The notes: generated by a model not told the origin, from the sequence alone. Counted from the stretch's first letter, positions 10,101-18,054 are shown. The stretch: DNA of 64,000 nucleotides from Myxococcales bacterium (GCA_003151595.1 PLXW01000017.1:7855-71854), one strand, 5' to 3'. Numbers and translations are program-made.

Positions 10101-10322
10101 GTAGAGCGCGAGCGGGTTCGCGTGAGCGTCCGCGCGCCGTCCGAACAGGAGCCCGCCGAGGCCCAGGCCTCCGATGAAGATCGCGACGACGGCGGCGGAG
10201 GCGGCGGTCGAGACGCCGAAGAAGAGACGGAACTCGCGCTCCCAGACGGTCTGGTAGACGAGCGCGCAGAAGCCGCTGAAGAAGAGCAGCCCGGCGATCT
10301 TCGCCTCGGCACGACGTTGCAT
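7182..10322 (-). CDS. Polytopic membrane protein fused to a spermidine-synthase-like domain, with a C-terminal helical extension
   Basis: A 1046-aa protein. Residues 1 to about 440 hold many hydrophobic helices in two blocks, starting GLLFFSGFCALVYQTVWER, a typical opening of fused MFS/spermidine synthase proteins. About 470-760 is a Rossmann methyltransferase-like spermidine synthase domain with GMATGC in the nucleotide loop, an acidic strand DVAEVEP and the DVIFSEPSNPYRAG motif. The last 270 residues are Ala-rich with scattered Cys and may be TPR-like. Aminopropyl transfer is possible, but many of these fusions have no proven activity. Its stop is 3 bp from the convergent TPR gene. A palindromic repeat lies 80 bp upstream of the start. 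Confidence 0.75.
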   Translation of the reverse strand: MQRRAEAKIAGLLFFSGFCALVYQTVWEREFRLFFGVSTAASAAVVAIFIGGLGLGGLLFGRRADAHANPLALYARLEAVVAVAASVTPLLVVVARQIYVALGGSAVLSTAGATVVRLVLATLVLGVPTVAMGGTLPAAARAAARSDASARVGLLYGVNTLGAVAGAIVATFLSIEVFGNRLTLWLACLVNLLVAVAARSLARDARPSPAPAEAHDDAPPAANATAASSLVPRGFVLFASAVVGFAFFLMELVDYRMLAPLVGGTVFTFGLVLALALAGIGCGGLLYARHHARRPATLAAFALSCAFEGLGLALPFALGDQIALLALRLRPLADFGLAGYATSIGIVAAVVVVPAALVAGYQFPLLIALAEGVGLGRSIGEVYAANTLGAIAGAIAGGFGLMTLLSALGCWRLATALLVALALAAVVVSSLRERRRRGLIAPLVVATAASLLLAATGPTALWRHRGIGAGRANVDTYAEPNHAHAERNAARAATLWEADGREASVAILREDDLSLVIGGKVDGTARGDAATQVGGGLLPALLHPNPKRAFVIGMATGCTAGWLAAVPSIERVDVAEVEPATLEMARRSAAVNHGALDDPKVHVVEADGREVLLASRETYDVIFSEPSNPYRAGVAALYTQEFYRSIRVRLGEDGLFAQWLQGYEVDAATVRLVLATLGSVFPYAEVWELMPNDLLIVAGNHAPEWNAPALRRRLAEPGFHDGFLAAWAVDDLEGVVAHFRAGDALVRTIVERADGAFNGDDTNALEFSFARTLGKRGLFDVADVVAVARQMHADTPPIAPGEIDLARVGEETASSRVAEEVPPSPIAGAPTDVAARTRAKLAYIAGDLSFAARTWRSQASAPRSPIEILLVAESFTEASDPAAAGYVDALALSSPTEAACVRARASCLAHVPSCGGELRDAFVRFRDDPWVFRPLAKRTLEAASDFAIREPVHAPALLDAMAQPFAAMGLDRTRLATLAKTSAAVGDFARCRAAYEGAEPYPVWELASLQRRAVCYEKTGSPLATKALRDVEELLAHAPSRFAAGL

Positions 10323-10401
10323 GAAGGGGCCATGCTAACCGCGAAGAGCACAGGCGAGCGGCGAGACGCCATCCGTTCGAGGGTGTTCCTCAGCGATCTC
10401 T

Positions 10402-10513
10402 CGCGCACCCTCACCCCCCGGCCCCCTCTCCCGCAAGGGGAGAGGGGGAGTCAATGCGTGATCTCTCCTCCCCTCTCCCCTTGCGGGAGAGGGGCTGGGG
10501 GTGAGGGTGCGCG
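10402..10513. repeat. Composite palindromic (REP/MITE-like) repeat, copy A
   Basis: A 112-bp element bounded by inverted termini: CGCGCACCCTCACCCCC at the left and its near complement ending GGGTGCGCG at the right. It contains two internal hairpins, around 10421-10448 (CCCCCTCTCCCGCAAGG and complement) and 10470-10494. A nearly identical copy is at about 15744-15855. It lies between the stop of the GMC oxidoreductase gene and the start of the membrane spermidine-synthase-like gene. It has no coding capacity of its own. It is most likely a dispersed REP/BIME-type repeat; it could also act as a bidirectional hairpin barrier for transcripts. Confidence 0.9.
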
Positions 10514-10543
10514 AGGCACGAGGAGAAGATCTGCAACACGCAG

Positions 10544-12088
10544 TTAGAAGAGCATTCCTTCCCTCGCCCACTCGCCGAAGCGCTCTCCGATCATCAGCGT
10601 CGGCAGGTTCGTGTTCGCCATCGGGATCGTGGGCATCACGCTGGCGTCGGCAACGACCAGCCCTTCCACGCCGCGCACACGCCCGCGTCCGTCGCACGCC
10701 GCCTCCGCGTCGCCGTCGACGCCCATCGGCACGGTGCCGCACGGGTGATACCCGCTGCCGGTGATCCGCCACACGAAGCGATCGAGCGACGCGCGGTCAT
10801 CGAGCACGCGACGCGGAGGCCAGAACGGCGTCGCCATCTCCCGCATCGCCGGCGTCTGCACCAGCTTCCACGCCAGCATCAGCGCATCGACGGCGCGCGA
10901 GCGATCGACGTCGTCCACCAGGAACATCGAGTCGACGCGCGGCTTCGCGCGGATGTTCGCGCTGTCGATCCACAAGCGCCCCGCCGCGCGCGGCTTGCCG
11001 ATGCAGATCGACATCGTCACGAACCACGGCAGCTCGATATGCGGGAGCGGCATGAACGAGCCGGGCTGCACCTGCATGTCGTTCGGGCACGGGCTGTTCT
11101 CGGAGGTGACGCGCATCACCGCCTGGATGATCGGGTTGTGGATGCCGCCGATCCCCGGACCCGGGCGAAAGAAGAGCGCGCACCCCGGGTGATCGAGGAG
11201 ACGCGCGCCGACCTGCTTCGCATCGGCCACGAAATCGACCCCGAGGCGCTCGACCACCTCGCGTGGACCGACGCCCGATCGCTGCAAGAGCTGCGGCGTG
11301 GCGATCGCCCCCGCGCTGAGGATCACGTTGCGCGTCTCGATGTCCCACGCGCGCCCCAGCGTCTCGACCTCGAGGCCGACGACGCGGCGGCGATCGTCGA
11401 AGCGAATGCGGCGAACGATCGTGTCGGCCTGGATGCGAAGGTTCGGGCGCGCGCGAACGCTCTCGGTGAGGTAGCAACGCGCGGCGCTCATGCGCTGCCC
11501 GGCGACCTTGTTCATGGCGTGCGGGCCGGCGCCGCGCTGCGTGGGGTCGTTCGTGTCGCTGCACTTCGGGTAGCCGAGGCTCGCGCACGCATCGAGAAAG
11601 CCGCGGTTCCACAGCGTGAGCTCTTCGGGCGTGTGGCGGCGGATCGGGATGAGGCCCGACTGCGAGTGCCAGTCGTTCACGACGTCGAGATCGTTCTCGA
11701 GCCGCTTGAACGCCGGAAGGCACTTCGCCCAGCTCCACTCGTCGAGCCCGCGCGCGGCCCACTCGTCGTAGTCGTACGGCTCGCCACGAAGAGCGATGCA
11801 CGTGTTCACCGCCGACGAGCCGCCGACGACCTTGCCGCGCGGAAGCGCGAGGGTGATCTGGCGGGGCGTCGGCCGATGCGCCAGCCCCCAGTCGTGCGCG
11901 GTCATCGAGTTGCGCGTACCGTCGGCGAGATCGCTGGGGAGCTCGCACGCGGGGGGATAGTCGGGGCCCGCTTCCAAGAGGAGCACCTCGCGCGCGGAGC
12001 TCTCGGTGGCGCGCGTAGCGATGACGGCCCCTGCCGAGCCGGCGCCGATGACGACGAGATCGGCGTGCGTCGTCATCATCGGCGCCAT
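10544..12088 (-). CDS. GMC-family FAD-dependent oxidoreductase
   Basis: A glucose-methanol-choline oxidoreductase of about 514 aa that should oxidise an alcohol with FAD. The N-terminal dinucleotide-binding motif is VVIGAGSAGAVIA. The second GMC signature region reads GKVVGGSSAVNT, with the downstream YDEWAARG. The C-terminal active-site region contains YHPCGTVPMG and PMANTNLPTLMIGERF, supplying the family His and Asn. The listed start begins MAPMMTT; the second or third Met is equally possible. It is the last gene of a minus-strand run that begins at 17015, with 9 bp to the gene upstream. Substrate is unknown; the neighbourhood of acyl-CoA dehydrogenases suggests lipid or alkanol oxidation. 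Confidence 0.88.
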   Translation of the reverse strand: MAPMMTTHADLVVIGAGSAGAVIATRATESSAREVLLLEAGPDYPPACELPSDLADGTRNSMTAHDWGLAHRPTPRQITLALPRGKVVGGSSAVNTCIALRGEPYDYDEWAARGLDEWSWAKCLPAFKRLENDLDVVNDWHSQSGLIPIRRHTPEELTLWNRGFLDACASLGYPKCSDTNDPTQRGAGPHAMNKVAGQRMSAARCYLTESVRARPNLRIQADTIVRRIRFDDRRRVVGLEVETLGRAWDIETRNVILSAGAIATPQLLQRSGVGPREVVERLGVDFVADAKQVGARLLDHPGCALFFRPGPGIGGIHNPIIQAVMRVTSENSPCPNDMQVQPGSFMPLPHIELPWFVTMSICIGKPRAAGRLWIDSANIRAKPRVDSMFLVDDVDRSRAVDALMLAWKLVQTPAMREMATPFWPPRRVLDDRASLDRFVWRITGSGYHPCGTVPMGVDGDAEAACDGRGRVRGVEGLVVADASVMPTIPMANTNLPTLMIGERFGEWAREGMLF

Positions 12089-12097
12089 CGTACCGGA

Positions 12098-12745
12098 CTA
12101 ACCGTGGAGCAACTTGAAAGCGCGGCCCCCCCAGTCGTTCCGGAGGAGGCCGGGGATGCACCACAGCATGCACAGCGGCTCGATCGCGCGCGCCGCTTCG
12201 GCGCCACCCATGTCTTCCGTCTCCCACCCGAAACGATCGAGGATCGCGCGGGCCTGCTCCTTGGCCGCGCCATCGTTGCCGCAGATGAACATCGACGGCT
12301 TCGACGGGAGCTTCGGGTTGACCATGAGCGCGCTGCCGACGCTGTTGAAGACCTTGACGAACCGCGCCCTGGGCGCGCGCTTCTGCAAGCGCTCGAGCAG
12401 CGACTCGTTCGGCCCGGTGAAGTACGCGAGCACGCCGTTGGTCGGCGGCGCGTCGGCGATCGGGTTCGTGGTGTCGAAGACGATCTTGCCGTTGAGCGCC
12501 TCGCCGCATTGCGCGATCGCGTCTTCGGCCGCGGTCCCTTTCACGGCCAGGACGACGATGCCACCGAAGCCCGCCGTCTCCGCGAGCGTTCCGGTCGACG
12601 CCTTCGCGCCTGCGCCCTTCTTCCAGTCGCCGAGCTTCGCCGGCTCACGTGAGCCGCGCATGATTTCGTAGCCGTGCTTCAGGAACCCATCGGCCAGTAC
12701 TTGCCCGACGGTCCCCGTTCCGATCACGCCGATCTTGTCGCTCAT
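12098..12745 (-). CDS. NADPH-dependent F420 reductase-like dinucleotide-binding protein
   Basis: A 215-aa Rossmann-fold oxidoreductase. The N-terminal nucleotide loop GVIGTGTVGQVLADG sits at residues 5-19, followed by SREP, the position that selects NADP. The mid-region contains FDTTNPIAD and VKVFNSVGSALM, typical of the NpdG/F420-NADP reductase and coenzyme-F420-like family. The ATG at 12745 is chosen because a clear ribosome site, GGGAGG, precedes it at the usual distance; upstream residues in the same frame look non-coding. It is followed after 9 bp by the GMC oxidoreductase gene. Whether it uses F420 or another acceptor cannot be decided; no F420 biosynthesis gene is in the window. Confidence 0.78.
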   Translation of the reverse strand: MSDKIGVIGTGTVGQVLADGFLKHGYEIMRGSREPAKLGDWKKGAGAKASTGTLAETAGFGGIVVLAVKGTAAEDAIAQCGEALNGKIVFDTTNPIADAPPTNGVLAYFTGPNESLLERLQKRAPRARFVKVFNSVGSALMVNPKLPSKPSMFICGNDGAAKEQARAILDRFGWETEDMGGAEAARAIEPLCMLWCIPGLLRNDWGGRAFKLLHG

Positions 12746-12840
12746 GAATGAACCTCCCTGTGACGCGGTCCCGTTTCGATGCGCGCGCAGCGTCTCCGTT
12801 TCGCGTGAGCGTGGCAATGGCGACGCGACGCGCGAACGGC

Positions 12841-13848
12841 TCAGGCGCTCGAGACCAGCTCCTTCAAACGCAGCGACGGAATCCGCGGCGACCCCTGGCG
12901 CTTCGTCTCGGCCTCTTTCACGAGCGCGATGATCTTCCGGTTCACGGGCGTCGCGATGCCGTGCGCCTCGCCGAGCCGCACGATCTCGCCGTTCAGGTAG
13001 TCGACCTCGGTGGCGCGCCCGCGATCGAGATCGTCGAGCATCGAGGAGCGCGCCTTGGGATCGATCTTCACCATCGTCGCCGCGACGCGGAAGAAGACGG
13101 CGTCCGGCAGCGAGAGGACGAACGGCGCGATGGCGGGGATCATCCGGCCGACGCGCGCGAGTCGAATCCCCGCGGCGCGCACGACGGCGAGCCCTTCACG
13201 CACGCACGCGGCCATGATGCGGCGGTACTCGCGGTCGAGTAGCTGCTCTTTGATCGGGATGCCGGAGAGCGCGTTGACCGAGTTGTTCAGATTGATGAGC
13301 AGCTTGCTCCACTGGACGCCGTCGAGATCGGCCCGCACTTCGACGTCGAACTTCGCGTCTCGGAGCGCGGCGGCGATCGCGGACTCGGCGCCGTCGTGCT
13401 TCTGGATGGCGAGCGGGCCGCTGGTGCCGTTGTGAAAGCGACCGGGCCCCACGCGCGCGACGTTGAAGGGGACCATCCCCGCGAGGACGACGTGACCGGG
13501 GAGAACTGCGCGGAGGCGCGCCGGATTGGAGACGCCGTTCTGAAAGCTGACGAACGTGGTCGGTGTCTTCGCGATCGTGGCGAGCGGACGCGCGGCCTCT
13601 TCGGTGGCCATCGATTTCACGGTCACCAGGATCGCGTCGCGGTCGGCCAGCACGTCGGGGGACGCGAAGTACTTCACGCGCGACGCTTCGATCCGCTCGT
13701 GCCCGCCGGTGTAATCGGTGAGCTCGATCCCGTTCGCTTCGATCTCCGCGCCGAGCCTCCCGACGAGGACGACGTCGTGCCCCGCGGCGATCAGCTTCGC
13801 CCCGACGTACGTCCCGATCGCGCCAGCCCCCAGGACGCCGATCTTCAC
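12841..13848 (-). CDS. panE: 2-dehydropantoate 2-reductase (PanE/ApbA family)
   Basis: A 335-aa NADPH-dependent ketoreductase related to PanE, which makes pantoate for coenzyme A. The N-terminal GVLGAGAIGTYVGAKL is the nucleotide loop. VSFQNGV is the family NGV motif. The catalytic Lys lies in WSKLLINLNNSVNALSG, and the C-terminal TEVDYLNGEIVRLG with a conserved Glu-Asn pair closes the active site. The gene sits in the minus-strand run, 8 bp after the acyl-CoA dehydrogenase gene at 13857. Many PanE-like paralogues act on other ketoacids, so pantoate synthesis is probable but not certain. Confidence 0.8.
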   Translation of the reverse strand: MKIGVLGAGAIGTYVGAKLIAAGHDVVLVGRLGAEIEANGIELTDYTGGHERIEASRVKYFASPDVLADRDAILVTVKSMATEEAARPLATIAKTPTTFVSFQNGVSNPARLRAVLPGHVVLAGMVPFNVARVGPGRFHNGTSGPLAIQKHDGAESAIAAALRDAKFDVEVRADLDGVQWSKLLINLNNSVNALSGIPIKEQLLDREYRRIMAACVREGLAVVRAAGIRLARVGRMIPAIAPFVLSLPDAVFFRVAATMVKIDPKARSSMLDDLDRGRATEVDYLNGEIVRLGEAHGIATPVNRKIIALVKEAETKRQGSPRIPSLRLKELVSSA

Positions 13849-13856
13849 TGGCGCCT

Positions 13857-15005
13857 CTACGCGAGCACGTTCCGCGCGATCACGATGCGCTGCACTTCGC
13901 TCGTCCCCTCGTAGATCGTCGTCACGCGCACGTCGCGCAGGTGGCGCTCGGCGGCGAACTCGCGCACGTAGCCGTAGCCGCCGTGGATCTGCACCGCGTG
14001 GTTGCAGATGCGGTTGGCCGATTCGCTGGCGAAGAGCTTCGCCATCGAGGCCTCACGCGAGAAGGGCTTCCCCGCTTCCTTCAGCCACGCCGCGCGCATG
14101 CAGAGGAGGTGCGCGGCGTCGAGCTCGGTCTTGCAGTCGGCGAGCTTCCACTGGATCGCCTGGAAGTCGCCGATGGGTTTGTCGAACGCCTTGCGATCGC
14201 GGGCGTAGGTCACGCTCTCGTCGAGCGCAGCGCGCGCGATGCCGATGGCCTGCGCGCTGATGCCGATGCGCCCGCCGTCGAGCGCCATCATCGCGATCTT
14301 GAAGCCCCCTTCGGGCTCACCGAGGAGCGCGCTGTCGGGGACGCGCATGGCGTCGAACTCGAGCGACACGGTGTTCGATCCTCGGATGCCCATCTTGTCT
14401 TCGGCGCGACCGATCTGGAGGCCCGGCGTCCCCCCTTCGACGAGGAAGCACGAGATCCCGCGCGTGCCCGGATGCGTCGCGCGATCGCCCGTGCGCGCCC
14501 ACACGACCATGACGCCGGCGTGCGCGCCGCTCGTGATCCACTGCTTGGCGCCGTTGATGACGTAGTGCGCGCCGTCGCGCGTGGCGGTCGTGCTCATGCC
14601 GCCGGGATCGCTCCCCGCTTCGGGCTCGCTGAGCGCGAACGATCCGGCCGCGTACTCGCCGATGGCGAGCTTCGGGTTGTACGCGCGCCGCTGCGCCTCG
14701 GTGCCGAACTTGGCGATCACTTCGCCGACCATGTTGGTCACGGCCATCGTGACCGCGGTCGACGCGCACGCGCGGGAGACTTCCTGCATCGCCAGCGCGT
14801 ACGAGATCGCGCCCGCACCCGCGCCGCCGTACTCCTCGGGCACGTTCACCGCGCAGAGGCCGAGGTCGGCGAGCCCTTTCAGGATCTCGCGCGGAAAGCG
14901 CTCGGACTTGTCGATCTCGGCGGCCTTGGGCGCGATGACGCGCGTGGCGTAGTCGCGCGCCGTTTGCTGGACGAGGCGTTGGGTTTCGTTGAGCTCGAGT
15001 TGCAT
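13857..15005 (-). CDS. Acyl-CoA dehydrogenase
   Basis: A 382-aa FAD enzyme that introduces a trans double bond into acyl-CoA. The N-terminal helical domain begins LNETQRLVQQTARDYA. FAD and substrate motifs include FALSEPEAGSDPGGM and AKQWITSGAHAGVMVVWA. The catalytic Glu is in YEGTSEVQRIVIARNVLA at the C-terminus, as in short-chain and medium-chain enzymes. It is 4 bp downstream of the AgmX-like lipoprotein gene and 8 bp upstream of panE, within one directional run. A similar enzyme at 15873-17015 is the other member of the pair. Chain-length specificity cannot be read reliably. Confidence 0.9.
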   Translation of the reverse strand: MQLELNETQRLVQQTARDYATRVIAPKAAEIDKSERFPREILKGLADLGLCAVNVPEEYGGAGAGAISYALAMQEVSRACASTAVTMAVTNMVGEVIAKFGTEAQRRAYNPKLAIGEYAAGSFALSEPEAGSDPGGMSTTATRDGAHYVINGAKQWITSGAHAGVMVVWARTGDRATHPGTRGISCFLVEGGTPGLQIGRAEDKMGIRGSNTVSLEFDAMRVPDSALLGEPEGGFKIAMMALDGGRIGISAQAIGIARAALDESVTYARDRKAFDKPIGDFQAIQWKLADCKTELDAAHLLCMRAAWLKEAGKPFSREASMAKLFASESANRICNHAVQIHGGYGYVREFAAERHLRDVRVTTIYEGTSEVQRIVIARNVLA

Positions 15006-15009
15006 GGGA

Positions 15010-15756
15010 TCAGAGGCTGAAGGTCACTTTGGCTGCCCATCCACCAGGACTGGGCATCTTCCAATCTTTGACCGCGTCGACGATGCAATCGACCTTCGCT
15101 TCACCGTCTCGGCTCGGCGGCGCGACGCCGACCGCGAGCACCTTGCCGTGCGCGTGCTTCTTCTTGTGCTCGGCCTCGCCCGCCTCGACGTAGACGGTGA
15201 CCTTAAACACGCCGCGGATCTTCCCCTTGCACTGCATGGCGTCGCTCGACTCGGTGGCGAGCACGCTCGACACCTTGTCCGATCGCCACGGAACGGCGGG
15301 GCGGGCGTCGCCCACGTCGAACGAGATCGACTTCTGCACTTCGGCTTCGCCGCCGTCGGGCTTGGGCCAGTGCGCGCTCGTCACCACTTGCAGAACGCAC
15401 TTCTCGGTCGCGCGATCGCCGATCGTCGAGTCCTCGAGGTACGCCCACTTCGCCGCGCCGTCGGCGCCCACGCGAATGAAGAACTTCGCGTCGCCGGCGA
15501 GGAACTCCACGCGCTGCATCCCCTGCTTCTGGCACTCGAGGAACTGATTCTGGAGGCCATCGAACGCGCGGTTCGTCGCCACTTCGTCGATCGACCCGAG
15601 CTCCTGCGACGCCTGGATCGGCGGCGGCGACGCGTGCACCGGCGCGGCCTCCGCAGGCGCTTCGACGGCAGGCGGCGGAGGCGCGCTTCCGCACGCGACC
15701 GAGAGGAGCGCGAGAAGGCCACCGAGGCCACCGAGATTCGCCCCGCGTCCCCTCAC
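15010..15756 (-). CDS. Lipoprotein with two AgmX/PglI-like C-terminal repeats
   Basis: From GTG 15756 the product is 248 aa, with a lipoprotein signal peptide MRGRGANLGG...LLSVAC (C22). Two similar domains follow. One carries VGADGAAKWAYLEDSTIGDR, CV and HWPKPDGG; the other carries VTVYVEAG and DWKMPSPGG. This pattern of a basic or aromatic strand, a Cys-Val pair and W-x-x-P-x-G recalls AgmX/PglI and TonB C-terminal-like domains of myxobacteria. The frame also stays open to an ATG at 15867, but those 37 extra residues are encoded entirely by the palindromic repeat and would precede a good signal peptide. The gene sits between two acyl-CoA dehydrogenase genes. A role in the envelope is likely; details are unknown. 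Confidence 0.65.
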   Translation of the reverse strand: MRGRGANLGGLGGLLALLSVACGSAPPPPAVEAPAEAAPVHASPPPIQASQELGSIDEVATNRAFDGLQNQFLECQKQGMQRVEFLAGDAKFFIRVGADGAAKWAYLEDSTIGDRATEKCVLQVVTSAHWPKPDGGEAEVQKSISFDVGDARPAVPWRSDKVSSVLATESSDAMQCKGKIRGVFKVTVYVEAGEAEHKKKHAHGKVLAVGVAPPSRDGEAKVDCIVDAVKDWKMPSPGGWAAKVTFSL

Positions 15757-15855
15757 CCCCCCGCCCCCTCTCCCGTAAAGGGAGAGGGGGAGCAGACGGT
15801 GATCTCTCCTCCCCTCTCCCCTTGCGGGAGAGGGGCCGGGGGTGAGGGTGCGCGG
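15744..15855. repeat. Composite palindromic (REP/MITE-like) repeat, copy B
   Basis: The second copy of the 112-bp element seen at 10402-10513, with the same two internal hairpins and terminal inverted repeat; a few bases differ (for example cccgtaaaggg for cccgcaagggg). One end supplies the probable GTG start codon (complement of 15754-15756) of the AgmX-like lipoprotein gene. The rest lies between that start and the stop of the upstream acyl-CoA dehydrogenase gene. The element is therefore placed exactly over a translation start region. Confidence 0.88.
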
Positions 15856-15872
15856 GTACTGAGACATGGCGC

Positions 15873-17015
15873 TCACGCTTTCAACAAACTCGCGGCGATG
15901 ACGATGCGCTGAATCTCGCTGGTGCCTTCGTAGATCTCGGTGATGCGCGCGTCGCGGTAGTGACGCTCGACCGGGAACTCGCTCGAGTAGCCGTAACCGC
16001 CGTGGATCTGGATCGCCTTGTGCGCCACGCGCGTGCACATCTCGCTCGCGTACAGCTTCGCTTCGGCGCTCTCGGTGGTGTGGCGGACCTTCGCGTCCTT
16101 CATCGTGGCGGCGCGCCACGTGAGGAGGCGCGCGGCGTCGAGCTCGGTCGCCATGTCGGCGAGCATGAACTGGATCGCCTGGTGCTGCGCGATCGGGACG
16201 CCGAAGCTCTTTCGCTCCTTCGCGTACGCCGCCGCCGTCCCGAGCGCCGCCTTCGCGATGCCGAGCGCCTGGCTGGCGATGCCGATGCGACCGCCGTCGA
16301 GCGTGGCCATCGCCACCTTGAAGCCGTCGCCCACGTTCCCGACGACCGCCTCGTCCGGCAGCTTGCAGTTCTCGAAGAAGACGGTGCACGAGTGCGCGGC
16401 GTGGATGCCGAGCTTGTGGTCGCGCGCGTTCTGCGTGAAGCCGGGCGTGTCCTTCGGAATCAAGAACGCGGTGTGCTTGATCTTCGGTCCGCTGCGATCG
16501 GTGACGGCGAAGAGCAAGATGAAGTCGGCGTGCGGGCCGTTCGTGATCCAGTTCTTCGCGCCGTTGATGACGAACCCGCCGGGGACCTTCTCGGCGTTCG
16601 TCACCATCGTCTGCGCGTCGCTGCCGCTCATCGGCTCGGTGAGGCCGAAGCATCCGAGCTTCGCGCCGCTCGCCACCGGCGTGAGGACGTCGCGCTTCTG
16701 CGCGTCGGTGCCGAACTTGTAGACGGGGTCGCAGAAGAGCGAGTTGTTCACGCTCATGATGACGCCGCACGAAGCGCACGCTGCGCTGATCTCTTCCATC
16801 GCCAGCGCGTAGCTGAGCGTGTCCATCCCCGCGCCGCCGTACTCGGTGGGGATCGCCATCCCCATGAACCCGAGCTCGCCCATGCGCTTGACGATCTCGC
16901 TCGGCCAGCGCGCGCTCTTGTCGAGCTCCGCGGCCTTGGGGGCGATCTCGCGCGTGGCGAAGTCGCGCGCGGCGTCGCGAATGAGGCGTTGCTCTTCGGT
17001 GAATTCGAAGTCCAT
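15873..17015 (-). CDS. Acyl-CoA dehydrogenase
   Basis: A 380-aa FAD-dependent acyl-CoA dehydrogenase. Visible features are the N-terminal FTEEQRLIRDAARDFA, the FAD-binding LTEPMSGSDAQTM, NWITNGPHADFILLFA, and the catalytic Glu in YEGTSEIQRIVIAASLLKA. It shares the same architecture with the enzyme at 13857-15005 but is clearly divergent. It is the first gene of the minus-strand run; about 70 bp separates it from the HAD phosphatase gene upstream. That gap contains a 12-bp tandem duplication (GAGTCGTTCCGC). The likely role is beta-oxidation or branched-chain amino acid catabolism. Confidence 0.9.
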   Translation of the reverse strand: MDFEFTEEQRLIRDAARDFATREIAPKAAELDKSARWPSEIVKRMGELGFMGMAIPTEYGGAGMDTLSYALAMEEISAACASCGVIMSVNNSLFCDPVYKFGTDAQKRDVLTPVASGAKLGCFGLTEPMSGSDAQTMVTNAEKVPGGFVINGAKNWITNGPHADFILLFAVTDRSGPKIKHTAFLIPKDTPGFTQNARDHKLGIHAAHSCTVFFENCKLPDEAVVGNVGDGFKVAMATLDGGRIGIASQALGIAKAALGTAAAYAKERKSFGVPIAQHQAIQFMLADMATELDAARLLTWRAATMKDAKVRHTTESAEAKLYASEMCTRVAHKAIQIHGGYGYSSEFPVERHYRDARITEIYEGTSEIQRIVIAASLLKA

Positions 17016-17085
17016 GTTCGTGATTGTCTCGTTGCGAGAGTCGTTCCGCGAGTCGTTCCGCGCGAATGACTCGCGCCTCTATTTG

Positions 17086-17889
17086 TCAGCTCTCTCGAGC
17101 GATTTCCACGAGCTTCTGCACTTCCGGCGCGCGGTCGCGCAGGCGCTGCTTCGGGCGGACGGCCACCGGAACGGATGCTTGCGACAGCATTGCAACGTCG
17201 AAGGCGTTGTCACCGAACGCGGCCACGAGCGTGCGCGTTTCGCCGATGCGCGCGCGGAGGTTGTGCACTTTTCCTGCGGCGTACGGGATCGGGCGCACGA
17301 CGTCGGCGATCATGCGCCCGGCTTCGTAGCGCGGGACGGCGGCGATGATGTGATCGTCGTCGAACCCCACCGCTCGCCCCGCGTGCTCGATGATCGCCCG
17401 CGGCGAGGCGCTCACCAGGAACACCTCGGCGCCGCGCCCCTTGGCCCACGCGATCACCTTCAACACTTCGCGATGCAGCCGCGGCGCCAGGTTCGCGCGC
17501 GCCAGCACGTCGGCCGCAAAGGCGTCTACCTCGCTCGGCGTCCAACCGGCGCATGCCCACGTCATCAATTCGCACACGGGTTCCTCGGGGAAACGCCCCG
17601 CGAGGTACTCGTCGTAGATACGCGCAGCGAGCGACTTGCCCGTGCCGTCGATCGCGAACGTCGGCGCGAGGTGCGTACGCGCGTCCTTCTCCATCGCGCG
17701 GCAGGCGGGCTCGCGGAAGTCGCCGTGCGCCACGAGCGCGTGGAAGAAATCTTCGCCCACGTCGCCGTCCCAGAGCGTGCCATCGCCGTCGAACGCCAGG
17801 ACGCCGTCGGGCGTGGCCTTCAATGCGGCGTCGATGCGCTCGATGACTCGGTCGGCGGGTTCGAGCGGGAGCGGCGACAACGACGTCAT
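17086..17889 (-). CDS. HAD-superfamily phosphatase (SerB-like)
   Basis: A 267-aa haloacid dehalogenase-type phosphohydrolase. Motif I is FDGDGTLWDGD with the nucleophile D34 and acid/base D36. Motif II is FLVSASPRA, motif III includes a conserved Lys near GKVHNLRARIG, and motif IV is AFGDNAFDVAML. The arrangement with a C1 cap between motifs I and II resembles phosphoserine phosphatase-like enzymes. Substrate is undetermined. The gene diverges from the TolC-like gene across 165 bp. The start at 17889 is the first ATG after an intergenic stretch and gives a complete N-terminus. Confidence 0.8.
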   Translation of the reverse strand: MTSLSPLPLEPADRVIERIDAALKATPDGVLAFDGDGTLWDGDVGEDFFHALVAHGDFREPACRAMEKDARTHLAPTFAIDGTGKSLAARIYDEYLAGRFPEEPVCELMTWACAGWTPSEVDAFAADVLARANLAPRLHREVLKVIAWAKGRGAEVFLVSASPRAIIEHAGRAVGFDDDHIIAAVPRYEAGRMIADVVRPIPYAAGKVHNLRARIGETRTLVAAFGDNAFDVAMLSQASVPVAVRPKQRLRDRAPEVQKLVEIARES

Positions 17890-18054
17890 GGAGCTCTCGG
17901 CTTAGCATGGTCGACGGTCCGAGAGGCGGTGGCGGGGCGAGAGGCCTGGCCGAACGCGCAGGGATCCTCTATCGATGCCGCGTCGGCGCGCGGATTTGGC
18001 CCGCCGATGCATCCAAGGCAAGCGCTGGACACTCACGGAGAAGGTAAAACGACG

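Noticed and set aside
7947..10547. 866-aa plus-strand frame opposite the spermidine-synthase-like gene
   Set aside because: Arg/Glu-rich shadow with no motifs; it also runs through palindromic repeat copy A.
17990..18050. Possible sigma-54 promoter before the TolC-like gene (TTTGGCCCGCCGATGCAT)
   Set aside because: The GG and GC elements are 9 bp apart rather than the required 10, and the surrounding consensus is weak.
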